DNA of 64,000 nucleotides from contig CM059622.1 of assembly GCA_030435675.1 (NCBI GenBank), positions 16,864,001 to 16,928,000 of the forward strand, in the 5' to 3' direction. Positions 10,708-22,587 of the stretch are shown piece by piece (position 1 is the first letter of the stretch; every line of letters starts with the position of its first letter). Origin of the DNA: Steinernema hermaphroditum (Eukaryota > Nematoda > Chromadorea > Rhabditida > Steinernematidae). The notes beneath the pieces are model-generated. The model ran no database searches and was not told where the DNA came from. It worked only from the letters and a program-made list of their open reading frames with translations. The position numbers and the translations under genes are program-made.

Positions 10708-12301
10708 ATGTCTCAAACACAAAGACAGACATGGAACAAACAGGGTGCAGACCTAAACTTGTATGATTTTACTGAATTCTTTGTCAGATAAGCTAGATGA
10801 ATGTTATCCTTCCAGAGATCAACAGTAGCCATGTAGACATAAACTCATTTCCTTTCCATATCAGTAGCATGAAGATCTCCTTCTAAGATTCATGAATACT
10901 CTGTACACCCTTATATATTTTTTAGTCGTTTTATTTGATTTGCACCGTTCGGAAAACGACGCCTCCAAAGAGAACACCCGAAGGCGCTCTCCGCAGTCAT
11001 CAACGACGCGCAGCCCAATGGCCACACGCCGAGCTTCCCGCTCCGGAGGTGACGTTACATCTCGTCATCACGGTTATCTGTGGCTTTCTAAGAAAGCGAG
11101 ATGGTGAAAACACACTACAGAAATGATCCTGTGAAGTATGATTTCGAAGATTCCGTCGCAGTCCATCGACCCCATCAGCGCGCGCCGGTGCGTGCGGAGC
11201 GGTGCGAGAGAGCGCAGACGAACAGAGAAGCATACAGTGGCGCGCAAAGGACTGTCAAAGGTTTTGAAGCGATAATCTAGGGGAAGAGTGATGGAGTTAC
11301 TGAGTTAATGAGTTACTCTGTTGCATCGGTGTCCTGTGTAAGACGTTAACATCGTTCCTCATCGTGGAATCGAGAAAATACGGTACAACTTCAAAACGTT
11401 TCGATTCATTTGGCATATGGACTCGATCACTGATTCCAAATATGCTATTTTCTCACACATTCTCTGGATACGTCTTCGGGTTTTCAGAAATTATTGTTGT
11501 TTCCATACTTAGGACAGTCTGACTGACACTGGGTTACGGTATTCTGAACGCAAATTTAACATTTTTGACCACTTTCTGTGTTTTGGAATGTCGAAGGGAG
11601 CGGAAGGAAGCTCGATCGATCGGATTTTGGGACTGTTTGTTCTGTGCGCGGAGTGCACTCTTCTTAGGCCGTTGCTGACAGAATTGGTCTTATTAGCCGC
11701 CGCGACTGCCACGTCCACCACCATTGCGCACTTCTCAACATCAACCGCCGTGTTCTATTTTTGGTTTATGAAGACGTGGCAGCAAAGCACCCCGTAAACG
11801 GACGCCTGAAATGTTCACCTGACCAGGTTTTGGAAATTAGGGCCCTTCAACGCGAAGCAGGTGCTTTCGACGGATCCGGTGTGCATTTGAGCGTGAGGAG
11901 CACCCAATTATCCGCCGCTAAAGGCCTTATTCCGGTCTGCCTCCCGCGATTTTATGTCTATTTGCCGATTGTTGTGATCTTGTTATGCTGATTTTGGGAA
12001 GTGGAATGTTTCGATATCAAATTAGGGTGGTTTTGGATGCGATGATCATGCAGGTCATCTATCTACTACCCATAAACAGGCTGTGGTTCCCTTGTTCTCT
12101 CTTTCCACGTTCACATTCGATCAACAGCCAGTTTCCGATGTTTTCAGTCCGCCGTCTCTAATTTGACCATTTTGGTGCATTCCTAGGCGTGCAAACAAAC
12201 GTATAGCGTCTTCCACCATTTGATAACATAATGGAATATTTTATATGTACGCACCTAAATCATTTTTAAATCATGTAAATACGTTTTTGCAATGTCTACG
12301 T
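10708..12301. other. Intergenic, no supported gene
   Basis: About 1.6 kb between the MATH-BTB gene and U1 copy 2. Short open frames at 10892-11126 and 11588-11991 lack family similarity. A GC-rich patch near 11160-11240 is the only compositional feature. Confidence 0.4.
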
Positions 12302-12326
12302 TTTCTCTGCCTTCTCTGGCGTAGAT
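12302..12326 (+). promoter_or_regulatory. Proximal sequence element (PSE) of U1 gene 2
   Basis: Same block as at U1 copy 1, starting 88 bases before the RNA, with TTCTCTGGCGTAGAT at its right end. Confidence 0.8.
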
Positions 12327-12389
12327 GCATCGCACCGCTGCGAAGAGACGGTCGAATCCGAAGGGAAAGGTCGGCGATGGACGGCTCAT

Positions 12390-12553
12390 AAACTTACCTG
12401 GCTGGGATCTCCCCGTGATCATCAAGGCGGGGAATCCATGGCGAGGCTGGGACATTGCACTTTCGCTCCCGGCTGACCCGTGTGGCAGCTCCGAGTTGGA
12501 GTTGGCCAACAGCTAAATTTTTGCGTCAGGGGACAGCGTTCGCGCTTCCCCGT
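12390..12553 (+). ncRNA. U1 snRNA (copy 2)
   Basis: It differs from copy 1 by a single loop I base that I can see (GATCATCAAG rather than GATCAGCAAG) and keeps the 5' AAACTTACCTG, the U1A loop ATTGCAC, the Sm site and the terminal hairpin. Length is 164. The loop I change falls at a position that varies between species, so function should be kept. The flanks outside the PSE are unlike copy 1. Confidence 0.95.
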
Positions 12554-15254
12554 ATAATCCTTCCCGGTCCGACAAGCATACGGAGTGGGGATTAACGGTA
12601 CAGAATTGGCCTTTTTCTAGGAGATACTGTATCTGGGGATCATACCTGAACTCTGCAAAAAGTTGTCTTTTTTGTACAATCTTCATATTAAAGAAGTTCC
12701 CTTTTCTAGGGGGGGCTGCTGGGTTCTGGTGAAACACCTCATGGCTGTATTTCTGGCACTGATACATTGGGACTACAGTATATGTGTAATTAAATAAACC
12801 TTTTTGTAAGGATTTTCCATATTCCTAATGTACTTGATTATTCTTGTAGCGTCTTTTGGCTTTTGCCCCCTCCCTTAGATGTGATAAATTTCTTAAAATT
12901 TTACACTTCTGAATTTAACTCTTTCAGGACAACAAAAAACTATTCCAGGAGCGTTCTAATGTCTATCAAATGTCTACACCTCTCCCCTAGACGTCTCCGT
13001 CTGCCGAGCAACGGTGCCCACAGTCCCCAACTCCTCCGCTCCCATCGAATCGATTAAGCGGCGATGAGTCAATCGGTTCGGCCGCCGTTTGACCTTCCGC
13101 CGCGGTCCCGCACAGAGTGCTTTGCTCGCCTCGTCCAGCAGCGGTCGGTGATGCGAAAGCGACAGCCGCGGCGACAAAAACGAATTTGCGGCGGCCGCGG
13201 CGAAGAAGCCGCCGCTGGCTGCAGCAGCACAACATAGTCGTCGTACCAGCACACACACAAAATGAAGACGGAGAAGACGCCGAAAACCGAAAATGTGACG
13301 CGAGGCGTCCTCGACGTCGTCGTCGTGTTATTGCTGCACTCGGCGGACAGAACCGCAGAGGGGCGATGCGATACACGCCTGACGGAACGGTCGCCACGGT
13401 CGTCGAGTTCTGTCGCCGTTTTTTTCTGAACTGAATTCATTACGCGTCCCCCCGATCGGACGATTAATATGTGCATCCGATTTTTTATAGACATAGACGA
13501 GACGTCATTGCGAGACATATGTCTAGACCTGCTTTGATGAGAAACTTTGCAAACGAGACCATTTTTGGTCGTAGACATTGTTCTATGTGTGAGATATTAC
13601 AGACTGGCGGGGGTATATAGGTAGACATAGACTGGTCTCTTTGATCTTTGAGTGTCGGACATGGACATAGATCCATATGCGCTTCGAGACACCTTTGAAA
13701 TGTCGTTTTCTGCTGCTTTCTTTTAAAAACAAGAAAGATCTTTGGCGTTATATTAGAGGTATTTCTCAACGGTTTATCCGTGAGGCATGTCGAAATTATT
13801 TGAGCAGCGTTTTCAGAAGTGATTCATCACAGTGTTATTCATACGTGGTGTTTCAGGCGATTACTATGCGCATCGAAGGTTGCTCTAGACATAGGCGAGA
13901 CATTTGGTGAGGTATGGTGAAGAAGATGCTTGAATTTGGCTAGCTGTGTGGGTGATAGTAGACCGTTTGTACGAAGATTGAGCTTCTGTGTCCCCCTCTA
14001 TATATAGCTCATATTGAGAAAGACATAGATCCAAACGCGCTTCGAGACACCTTCTAAATGTCGTTTTCTTGCCATTTTCTGCTGACCATTAAAAAATATA
14101 TCGGGGATATTTCTAGAATAGTGCCATATATTTATGTGCAAGCTGCATCAAGCGTACGTTTTGACCAAATTTGAAACGTCATTCATCAAAAGCATTATTC
14201 ATACGAGTATGTCCGATAGCCTCCCCACATCAGACGATCTTATGATCATCGGATTTTTTTAAAATATAGACGAGACGATATTGAATGTACTTTATTGTTT
14301 ACAAACGGAGATATTAAATGAGATATTCCAGGCGTCCTCTACCACTTATAGTAAGGCATAGACATAGACTGACATGTGCTTATAGACTCCCTTTGAATCT
14401 CATTTTCTTGCTCTTCAAGTTAGCCTGATCTTTAGGAATTCTTCCTTGACTGTTCAAAAAGCAAATCAGAAATATTTCCTGTTGATATACACTTCTGTTT
14501 ATGTCTCAGGCTTATCGTACAATCCGATTTGATGGTGATTGTATGTTTCACATCTTTCAGAGATTTCAGACCTGTCTCTTATGTGGTGCACGCCTGATTT
14601 CGACTTGAATTCAAATCTTGTAGAACTCTTCATGTAAGCGCGTTACATCTTAGATTTTCGACTTTTTGGATTGGGTTCCGTTCGATAGTTCCAAGGAATG
14701 AGTTCAAACCCCCTCCTTTTGAGACCAACGCTAGTGTGAACATGCTATTGTTCTCTTTTTTAACTGACTTCATTATGCACCAGAGCGCGATTAATAATCG
14801 CATCGGAAATATGCGACCATTTCCGGGGTGGTCAAAATAGAGAATAACATTCGGCTGTCTGTAGCTTACCTATTTGAAGTCGGGGGCCTACTACAGCAAC
14901 TGTTAGCAAGCAAATTTCCAGGGTCATATCTTATCGATTGAATTCGAGTTGGCTCAGTGTTCAAAGATGTTCATTGAACTATATGAAATTGTGCGAAAAA
15001 GGAGCTCTGTTGTGATTTCTGCACGTGTCTTGGAGTGCTAGAGGGACGGAACTAAATTGCTTCCCAATAAGCCAAACAGAAGTTTGGCTGAAGCACCCTT
15101 TTTCTGACACCCTTAATTAACGTGGAATCTGAAGAACTACTCGATTGATGTCATGCGACGTGGTGCCAAGATGTTCCGATGCGGCGTACACCTAGCACAT
15201 CGATTGATCGCGGCCATCGATTCCGTAGCTAGATTCATTTGTCTGTTATTGCAG
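12554..15254. other. Intergenic region upstream of the CASC3 gene
   Basis: 2.7 kb. A strongly GC-rich, CpG-rich block at about 12990-13430 opens several long frames on both strands that look like composition artefacts. From about 13440 to 14430 there are diverged direct repeats (separate entry). The last 120 bases before the CASC3 start form a possible outron ending in TTATTGCAG. Confidence 0.45.
13440..14430. repeat. Diverged direct repeats (about 0.36-0.77 kb spacing)
   Basis: The phrase AGACATAGATCCA followed by CGCTTCGAGACACCTT and AAATGTCGTTTTCT occurs at about 13665 and again at about 14022, with a weaker third copy near 14360. A second phrase (CATCCGATTTTTTATAG, AGACGAGACG) at about 13474 recurs near 14240. 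Neither encodes a protein. They look like old tandem copies of a non-coding unit; the boundaries are rough. Confidence 0.5.
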
Positions 15255-17321
15255 ATGGCGGACGAAGAGAAGAAACCCACCGAGGACGTGCCGAAGGAGG
15301 CGACTCCCGAATCTACAACGCCTGCCCCTTCAGTAGAAGCCTCTGAGGAGTCAACTCCGTGTGACCCTTCCTCTACAGAAGCCCCTGCCTCCGACGCTTC
15401 TGAGCCTTCAGCTGAGTCCTCCGAGCCTGCGAAGCCGGAATCTTCTTCAGAGGAGCCGGCTCCGGTGGTTCCGGCGCCTGAGTCCCCCTCTGCAGATGCC
15501 CCTGTCCCCGACGCGCCTGAAGTCTCCGCCGAGAAGCCTTCGGAGCCTTCGGCAAAGGCACCAGAGGGGGACAACCCCGACGCCGAGTCTTCAGAAGTGG
15601 AGAAACTGGCGGAAGAAGTGGTCGAGAAGGTCGACATTTCGGAGCAGAAGGAAACAGGAGAAGAAGGCGAGGAGGAGAACGGCGATAAGGACGAAGACGA
15701 GATCGAGACGAGTCCCGCGTACATCCCCAAGTCGGGCAACTTCTACCAGCACGATTCACGAAATGGCGACGCCGAGGGAGATGACGACGACACCTTGGAC
15801 GACAAGAAGCCGAAGAGTCGGGCTGACGGCGCCTGGAGCCACGACCGCTTCAACGAGAAGTACCAAAGGCCGAAGACGTCTCAGGTAAGTTCATCACATC
15901 ATCGATGTATTGCCTAACCACCCCTGAATCCCTCACGTTTCCCTGTATGCATTTCCTCCGTCTGCCGAACGGCCGCGCACTGACGTCGACGTCGCCCCGA
16001 CGCCGTCTAATCCACTAATCCCAACCGATTCAGCCCACTGATTCGTACGCGGTTTATTTATAGAGTTTTCATCCTGGCCAAGACGCTTTCGTTTATGTAT
16101 AATTGTATCCTTCTTCTTCCTCTAGACTTCCAGACAGACATGCATGCGCGTAAACACCCAATATTTATAAGTCGAATGCTAATATGTCTAACAAAGGCGT
16201 CTACAGACATGCGAAACCGGAACTAGTGTCGAAACGAGCAAATTCCAAATTGTCTACAGACATCCTTTGTCTAAAACCACTTCATCTCACCTTTACAGGA
16301 GATCATTAGCAAATACGGCTTCGACATCCGACGCAATGGCGAAACCGAAGACGAAGACAAGCCCGCGAAGAAGTCGCCCAAAACAGCGGTGCCGAAAAAG
16401 ACGCGAGCCGTCCCCGCTCCGCCGCGGGGAATCGCCGCTCGCCGCGGAGTGTCCACCACCAAACGCATCCTCCCAGGCGCCCAACGTCCGCATCGTGAGA
16501 GAGGTTCGTTTATTCTTTTCGCATACATATAACAAGGAAAAATGCACTACAACATACCAGACATAGAGAACTCGTACATAAACTAATGATAACAGAAAGT
16601 AATTGTAGCTACCTCGCAACAGTATGAAGAGCCAACGAGAGTGCCACCGGTTGAGAGAACGACCGCAACGCGGCCTTACGGACGTGGAGGAGTTGCAGTT
16701 GGACGAGGAAGTACTGGACCCAACGCAAGTGGAAGAGGCGGTACAACCGCAAACGGAAGAGGTGGAGCAGTCGTGAATGGACGTGGCGGTACAGTAGTGA
16801 ATGGAAGAGGTGGTACAGTAGTGAACGGACGAGGCGGTACAGTAGTGAATGCACGAGGCGGTACCGTAATAAATGGAAGAGGAGGCAGCACCGCAAGTGG
16901 ACGTCAGCAGCAAGACGGAGAAGACAGTCGTCCGGCACAAACCTACAATCATACAAGATCATTTGTGAATTCAAAGAGAGGAAGAGGAGCGGTAGGCGTT
17001 AGGGAGCCCCATAAACGATTCCCCAACGCCAACGCACAGTCCTTCAATGGACCCCCGATGCGTGGTCGCGGTGGCCACGGCAGAGGCGGCTACAGCTCGA
17101 ATGGCCGAGGTCGTGGCGGAGGAATGCATCGAGTACAAGATTTCCAAGGGGGATATCAGATGTCTGGCCGTTCCCAGCAGTCATATGCATCCCATCCGCG
17201 CCAACCAACCGACATCGTCTACTTCGACCCCAACCAGCAAGTGCATTCTCAAAGAGAAGCCCCTCAACCTCGCGAGAAAAAGCGCTTGGAGATTGTGTCT
17301 CCAGAACAATCGCAAAGTTAA
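15255..17321 (+). CDS. CASC3: CASC3/Barentsz (MLN51) homologue, exon junction complex core factor
   Basis: Exons 15255-15884, 16299-16503 and 16609-17321, 515 residues. An acidic, Pro/Ser/Glu-rich N-terminus (1-150) leads into the SELOR motif that clamps eIF4AIII: SPAYIPKSGNFYQHDSR, then GAWSHDRFNEKYQRPK and, over the first intron, EIISKYGFDIRRN. These match the Barentsz pattern of P-x-Y-I-P-x-x-G-x-F-x-x-H-D, W-x-H-D-x-F and L-x-x-x-Y-G-Y-D-I-R. The rest is an RGG-rich tail with a tandem GRGGTVVN repeat. The protein would work in the nuclear and cytoplasmic exon junction complex (mRNA localisation, decay). The AG acceptor directly before the ATG fits trans-splicing. The second intron uses an acceptor at 16608, because the nearer one at 16630 breaks the frame. 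The gene ends 81 bases from the end of hsf-1. Confidence 0.85.
16732..16893 (+). repeat. In-frame 24-base tandem repeat encoding GRGGTVVN units
   Basis: About six to seven copies of a 24-base unit (GGACGAGGCGGTACAGTAGT then GAAT) inside the third CASC3 exon encode imperfect GRGG(T/A)VVN octads. RGG-type repeats bind RNA and are commonly arginine-methylated. Copy number is likely to vary between strains. Confidence 0.8.
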
Positions 17322-17402
17322 GCCTGGATTTTGTTATTTTCCTTGTTTTGTTTCTATTTGAATGTTACAATATTTCTCAAATAATAAGTAAACACACTAT
17401 AC

Positions 17403-19292
17403 CTAAAGCTCAAGACCATGTCCCAACAGATGATCGTTCACCGGACTGCCACCAGTTGGAGTAAGTAACTGAGGAGTAGGTGGCTCTTCACTGTTGCGGG
17501 GGCCTTCTAGCATGAGCTGCTGGGGATTGTAATCCATGTTGCCAAGTCCCAGATCGTAATCATCGTTGTCCCAGTTGCTTCCGATCATTCCACGGCAGTT
17601 GTCGATCTGCTGGTCCATACCACACAAATAATCACTCAGCTCGCTTGCGAGTAATGGATCCACATTAGATGAGAAAGTGACGGGCTCCTCAAGATGAAAC
17701 TCGTTGGGGACGATGACCTCCGAGAAGTTGGCATAGTCATCAGAAGCGTCCAAATCGAAATTGTTCGGAGCGGGGGTGGTCACTGCGCTTCGAAGCTGCA
17801 GCTGCTGCGACGTCGAAGGAATTGCAACTTCTTGATTGATTTGGGGTTGCGGCACTTGCACTGGACGTTGCTGAACAACGTAGGCTGAGTTTGATGGTGG
17901 CTGCATTACTGGAATCTGCTGCTTGGCTTCTGGAAACTGTGGAGCAGCCGGAGTAAAGATACGATTCGCAGAACGACTGTTGTTTGAAACTTGCGGTTGT
18001 GACTGCATCACAGGATTACGAACAATCTGCTGGTAGCCACCATATTGAGGTTGTACTTGCGGATTAACGTTTCTGGACATGGGTTGTGTCCGGCGGTTCA
18101 TCGGTGAAATCGATGACTGCTTCAGTGGCGGAACATCCAATTCGTCGTTCTCCATTTCAGCGATCACGGGTCCTGACTGTGATCGCGAGTTAACGAACTG
18201 ACTGTTCATGTTCTGGACGTGATTAGAATCGGTCGAAATCTCGCGTTGCAAACGCTCGAGAATCTGTAAACGCTAGAAATGATGTAATTTATCTAGTTGA
18301 CAACGTAGCAAACCTCGTGAATATTGTTGTTATCATTGACGTTGATTCCAAACGGGCTGCTGTTACTTGAGTTACCCGATGACGTTCGCCGTTGCTTCGA
18401 TGGAACAGTCTCTTCAATAGCCAACATCGGTCTCTTCGGTAGACGTTTGGAAGGACTAGTTGATGGGTTTACCAGTGCAACCAAAAACTGAACCAGCTTG
18501 TTGACAATTTGTTCCTGCTTCTTGTGCTTTGCCCGTACAACACCAACTTCGTTCCAGAGCGTTTCGTTCTGCCTAAAACAGCAGTATTGCATGTGTTTGA
18601 AAGAGTAACGACTGCGATCATAGTCTTTGATTACTTTGATTAAAATACATGCTTCATTTGAAAAGCAATCGTCCCCATGACATCATTATTGTTCTAAAAC
18701 TTACTCTGACAACAGTGTCATACGCTCGGACATTCTGTTCTGTTTCTCGCGCAACTGCTTTACTTCTTGTAAAACGGCATTCAAATCTTTTGCTGGCACT
18801 TTAACCATAGTTTGAGAGAGCGAGCCGTTCCCGCTTTCCTCAGCGGCATGGCCAACTCCAGATTCTTTCTTTCCCGACGCCTTCCGTTTGATGAACTTCA
18901 AATACTCCGCCTTTCCACGAATGAAGTACGGGTGAGAGAATTCCAGCTGATCGTCGTAGTTCCGACCAGAACTACCACCAGCACGCTCCAGCGGAGTCAT
19001 CTTTCGGAATCCGTACATGTTCAACTGCCGCACAAGACTGTTGAGGTTGTTATGCTTGAAATAGCGGGGAAGAACATTCTTCGAAAAAGCGAACTGATCG
19101 ATAATGTGAAACGAAAAGCCGCTCTGAAAACGGTGAATGTGGTAAAATCGAACCGGCCCATATTTCGCATCTCACCTCATCCCAGCACACGATGCTGCTG
19201 TGCTCGGGATTTTCAAGGATTGTCCACAATTTGCTCAGGAAAACCGGTATGCGATCTTCCGTGTTCGCGTACACGACATGATTCTCGTCCAT
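17403..19292 (-). CDS. hsf-1: Heat shock factor HSF-1
   Basis: Exons 19292-19176, 19123-18705, 18572-18314 and 18263-17403, 551 residues. The DNA-binding domain begins near residue 13 (VFLSKLWTILENP) and holds the hallmark recognition-helix stretch FKHNNLNSLVRQLNMYGFRK, then LEFSHPYFIRGKAEYLKFIKRK. A heptad-rich HR-A/B trimerisation region follows (LNAVLQEVKQLREKQNRMS onward, about residues 155-215). The C-terminal half is Gln/Asn/Pro-rich and ends in acidic and hydrophobic patches (FSEVIVPNEFHLEEP, DPLLASELSDYLCGM) suited to transactivation. It activates chaperone genes through GAA/TTC-type elements. An AG acceptor lies just upstream of the start (near 19314), as for trans-splicing. It is shorter than the roughly 670 residues of the C. 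elegans protein. I saw no clear HSE upstream. Confidence 0.95.
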
Positions 19293-20566
19293 CGTGTGCA
19301 ACAATCTGTCTCTGAAAAGTGCTGCATTGTTATTTATCAGGCAAGAATGGCCATATACCAGAGCTTATCAGTGCAAAAAATCGATGAAGCAAAATTAGCG
19401 TAATGTTTGCCGAGTGGAAGGCCGAGACTGACATAAAACAACGGAAAGATACCAAAAAGAACGCATTAAGTACGGCGGCGATCGCGTTATGCAAATATCT
19501 CCCGCACTTTGATAACGGTTGCGACACAGTTTAGGGAGCAGCGCCGCGGGAAATCACCAAGGACCCACACGCCATGCACAAGATGATGATGATGAAAAAA
19601 CAGGGTTCCTTTGTTTGGATACAGGGAGGCCACGCCCCACACACAGGCACACCGCTCGAAGAGCCAGGTGCGAGCGGAAGTGCGCAAACGACTGACTCCG
19701 ATGTGTGCAACGACGGGGACAAGCAAGCGGCGTAGACAGTGCCGTAGCGCGGAATGGAGACACACGTCTACCGCCACACACGAAGATTTGGGTGATTTTG
19801 TTGCTTTCGGTGGTCCCCGCACGAAAATCGACGTGAGAAGGGGACGTGCGATTGGCGGGAACGTCAAGAATTGCGAAATTGACGTCTCCTTTGTGTGCAT
19901 TCCAAAATGCGTTGTATCGCCGCTTTTGCGTACAGAACTGAAGGTTGTTGTTTCTCCAGAGTTCAGGGAGCCTCACGATTGTTGTTTGATTTTATTTCAA
20001 TGAGTTGTCGCTTGAATTTCGATGTATTTCTATCTTGTACTGTGTCATGGTTCGGTGTCGATTTTCCAATCTCTGCACCTTCGGTTTTCCCAAAATTTGG
20101 TCGTTTTCAGTGCTTAATTGACCATATTTCTTGGACTCTAGGTTGCTTACATCTTATTGCGGTTCAACTCATTGTATTTTGATCTCAAACTATTGTAATC
20201 TCAAATTTGATCTCTCTCGTTTCTCAGAAAACGTCAAGTTGACCACTGTGTGAAAAGCTGTCTTTGGTTCCTGTCCCTCCAGTCAATTTCAGCAGATTAT
20301 ATCTATCACGGAATCGGTGATGTATTTTGTATCTATCAACATCGAGTTGTCAAACGACAAGGAAAAACAGAGTAACTCTTGTTCTCGCAATGTAATATCG
20401 AGGCGTTCTAATTTGAATGAATCTCTCATTATCAGTCAGATGCACTTCTCGGTTCGGATGAATCGATCGGTGTGCTTTTTTAACACTGCCTATCTCCGTT
20501 CCCGTGTGGACCTGTGTAACTCGTTTCCTATACTTCAGCTATTGTTATCCCAACGATTTTCAGAAA
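19293..20566. other. Divergent intergenic region between hsf-1 and MAD2
   Basis: About 1.27 kb holding the promoters of two divergent genes. Overlapping frames at 19487-20003 on both strands show no family similarity. No repeat or RNA gene recognised. Confidence 0.45.
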
Positions 20567-21264
20567 ATGGCCACCGACACCATCACCCGCAGCTCCATCA
20601 CTCTCAAAGGCTCCGCTGTCATGGTCAAGGAATTCTTCTGTACACTTACTCATATTTCTTCGAATTTATCTTCCCCTATTTAGATTATGGCATCAACAGC
20701 ATCCTCTACCAGCGCGGGATCTACCCAGCCGACTTGTTCAAACGCGAAAAGAAGTACGGCCTCACATGCCTTGTATCAACAGATTCTCGTGTGCAGAAGT
20801 TCCTTGAGCCTATGTTGAAGCAAGTAGAAGGTACGCACAGCTCTGTTGTTCTCAAGATTATGGTGAAAATTTTAGTTTGGCTCGAGAAGAAGCTCATCAA
20901 GAAGCTGGTTTTCGCCATCTTTGAAGTGAAGACGAAGGAGGTGATCGAGAGATGGCAGTTCGTCATCAACACGGACCAAGAAATGACGGAGAACTGCGAG
21001 AAAAAGGCAGACGAGCAAAAGATCAAGATGGGCATGGCTGATGTCATCCGGCAGATCACCGCCTCCATCACCTTCCTGCCACTTCTTGAGAAACAGTGCT
21101 CCTTCGACGTGCTCATCTACACATTCAAGAACACAGAAGCCCCCGTCGACTGGAGCGACTCCGACGCCTGCCTCGTGAAAGACGGTGAACAAGTGAAGCT
21201 GAGGTCCTTCTCCACCGGTGTCCACGACGTTCAAGCACAAGTCACTTACAAAACCGACTATTAG
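20567..21264 (+). CDS. mdf-2: MAD2 spindle assembly checkpoint protein (HORMA domain)
   Basis: Exons 20567-20639, 20684-20830 and 20876-21264 give 202 residues, the MAD2 length. The HORMA fold is recognisable throughout: SITLKGSAVMVKEFF, YGINSILYQRGIYPADLF, KYGLTCLV, ERWQFVINTD, VIRQITASITFLPLLE and VKLRSFSTGVHDVQAQVTYK, the last being the safety-belt region. MAD2 binds MAD1 at unattached kinetochores and inhibits CDC20-APC/C. The start follows a TTTTCAG acceptor by three bases, so a trans-spliced start is likely. A polymerase-zeta-type MAD2B (REV7) is less likely because the match to MAD2 is nearly continuous. Confidence 0.95.
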
Positions 21265-21768
21265 TTCAGTCGAGCAGCTGTTCCCCAACTTCAGCGGGTA
21301 GTCTCCATCACGGCCTCAAACATTATATACTCTCTAAGTTGTATCTCCTAGTATCTTGTATCATGTAGTAAATAGATTTGTCCTATGGAAGTTGCTTTCA
21401 ACTGGTGCTGCGCATGAAGTGTTCGATGTCGCCTTTTCGGCCAATAAATTCATATGTGATCCGGTGGGGTGGTCATCAGAAAATTTGCTTTTCAACAGCA
21501 TGTAAAATACGAAGACTGGAATGATAGAACTTCGTGGATGTGACGTCGATTGGAGGAGCTCGACGTTAGTTGCCTCAACCTTGAAGAACATGTGCTACAG
21601 GCTACAAGTACACTAGTGAAGCTACAATTCTTTACGAAATGGAACAAAGCCACAGAGATCACAAGGAAAGGGAAGGTAAAATATGTGCCTTTTGTGATCC
21701 ATATGTCCCAGTCTAGACATATTTCCATCCGACATAGACAGATTGCTGGCATTCGAATGTTCGAACAT
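21265..21768. other. Intergenic between MAD2 and U1 copy 3
   Basis: About 500 bases with no coding or RNA signal that I can support; it presumably contains the MAD2 3' UTR (possible signal AATAAA at 21443). Confidence 0.4.
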
Positions 21769-21793
21769 TTTCTCTGCCTTCTCTGACATAGAC
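21769..21793 (+). promoter_or_regulatory. Proximal sequence element (PSE) of U1 gene 3
   Basis: Same block as at the other U1 genes, 88 bases before the RNA, with two changes in its right half (CTCTGACATAGAC in place of CTCTGGCGTAGAC). The spacing is preserved. Confidence 0.72.
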
Positions 21794-21856
21794 GCGTCGC
21801 ACCGATGCGACGAGACAGTTTCGTCCGAAAGGAGAGCTCGGACATGATCGGATCAA

Positions 21857-22020
21857 GCACTTACCTGGCTGGGATCTCCCTGTGGTCAACAGGGCAGGGA
21901 ATCCATGGTGAGGCTGGGACATTGCACTTTCGCTCTCGGTTGACCCGTGTGGCTGCTCCGAGTTGGAGTTGGCCAACAGCTTAATTTTTGCGTTAGGGGA
22001 TAGCGTTCGCGCTTCCCCAC
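21857..22020 (+). ncRNA. U1 snRNA (copy 3, divergent)
   Basis: Same length (164) and layout as the other copies but with many substitutions. The first two bases are GC instead of AA before ACTTACCTG. Stem I has changed from CCCCG/CGGGG to CCCTG/CAGGG, a compensatory pair change, while its loop reads GGTCAACAGG instead of GATCAGCAAG. The U1A loop ATTGCAC, the Sm site (TAATTTTTGCG) and the terminal hairpin loop GTTCGC are kept. Paired changes argue for a functional or recently functional variant, but the altered 70K loop argues against normal U1-70K binding. It may be a variant U1 or an early pseudogene. Confidence 0.8.
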
Positions 22021-22587
22021 ATGAATCTGTCGTATGCCTTGTTGCAGACGTGAACACTGCAAGCTAACACTAATTTTAAAAAGTCGATCGAGGGACACCC
22101 ACTCTCTCCGGGTCGTATTTAGAAAAAAATAGCGAGAACTGCCCTCCACAGCTCTCCTTCCATTCAACTCATACACTACAGTAATTTCGAATCTTGGACA
22201 TTAAATGGATCGTCAAACCTCATACCCCTCGCTCCCTAACTTCAGGCTGCACCGCACTGTATCTGCACTAACTTTGCACTTTCACCGTCGCAAGCTCATC
22301 TCTCATGATCGGAATTTTTTTTGGGCATATTGATCGCCATCGCCGTCGCATCTTGTGGCGCCAGGCTGACGTCGCCGTCGGCGATCCTTTTATGAGTTAT
22401 TGTGGTCTGGCGGGATATCGGACGATATCATCGCGTGCTGACACATCGCGGCAGACGGGTACGGTAGTCGGCGACGAGTCACTGTGGAGACGGCGAGGCA
22501 TGTAAGGGGGGAGGGGCCAAGCGGCTGACTGCGCCGTGAGCCATATCATCGCGGCGATCAGGGCCGCGCTCGGATCACTCGTGCGCC
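22021..22587. other. Intergenic region upstream of the MARCH6-like gene
   Basis: About 570 bases, GC-rich in its right half (from 22330), consistent with a promoter. No RNA gene or repeat seen. Confidence 0.4.

Noticed and set aside
12987..13578. Long overlapping frames on both strands, up to 169 residues
   Set aside because: GC- and CpG-rich composition, Arg/Ala/Ser-rich products, no splice signals or family similarity.
15361..15888. 175-residue Arg/Ser-rich plus-strand frame
   Set aside because: Out-of-frame shadow of the CASC3 first exon.
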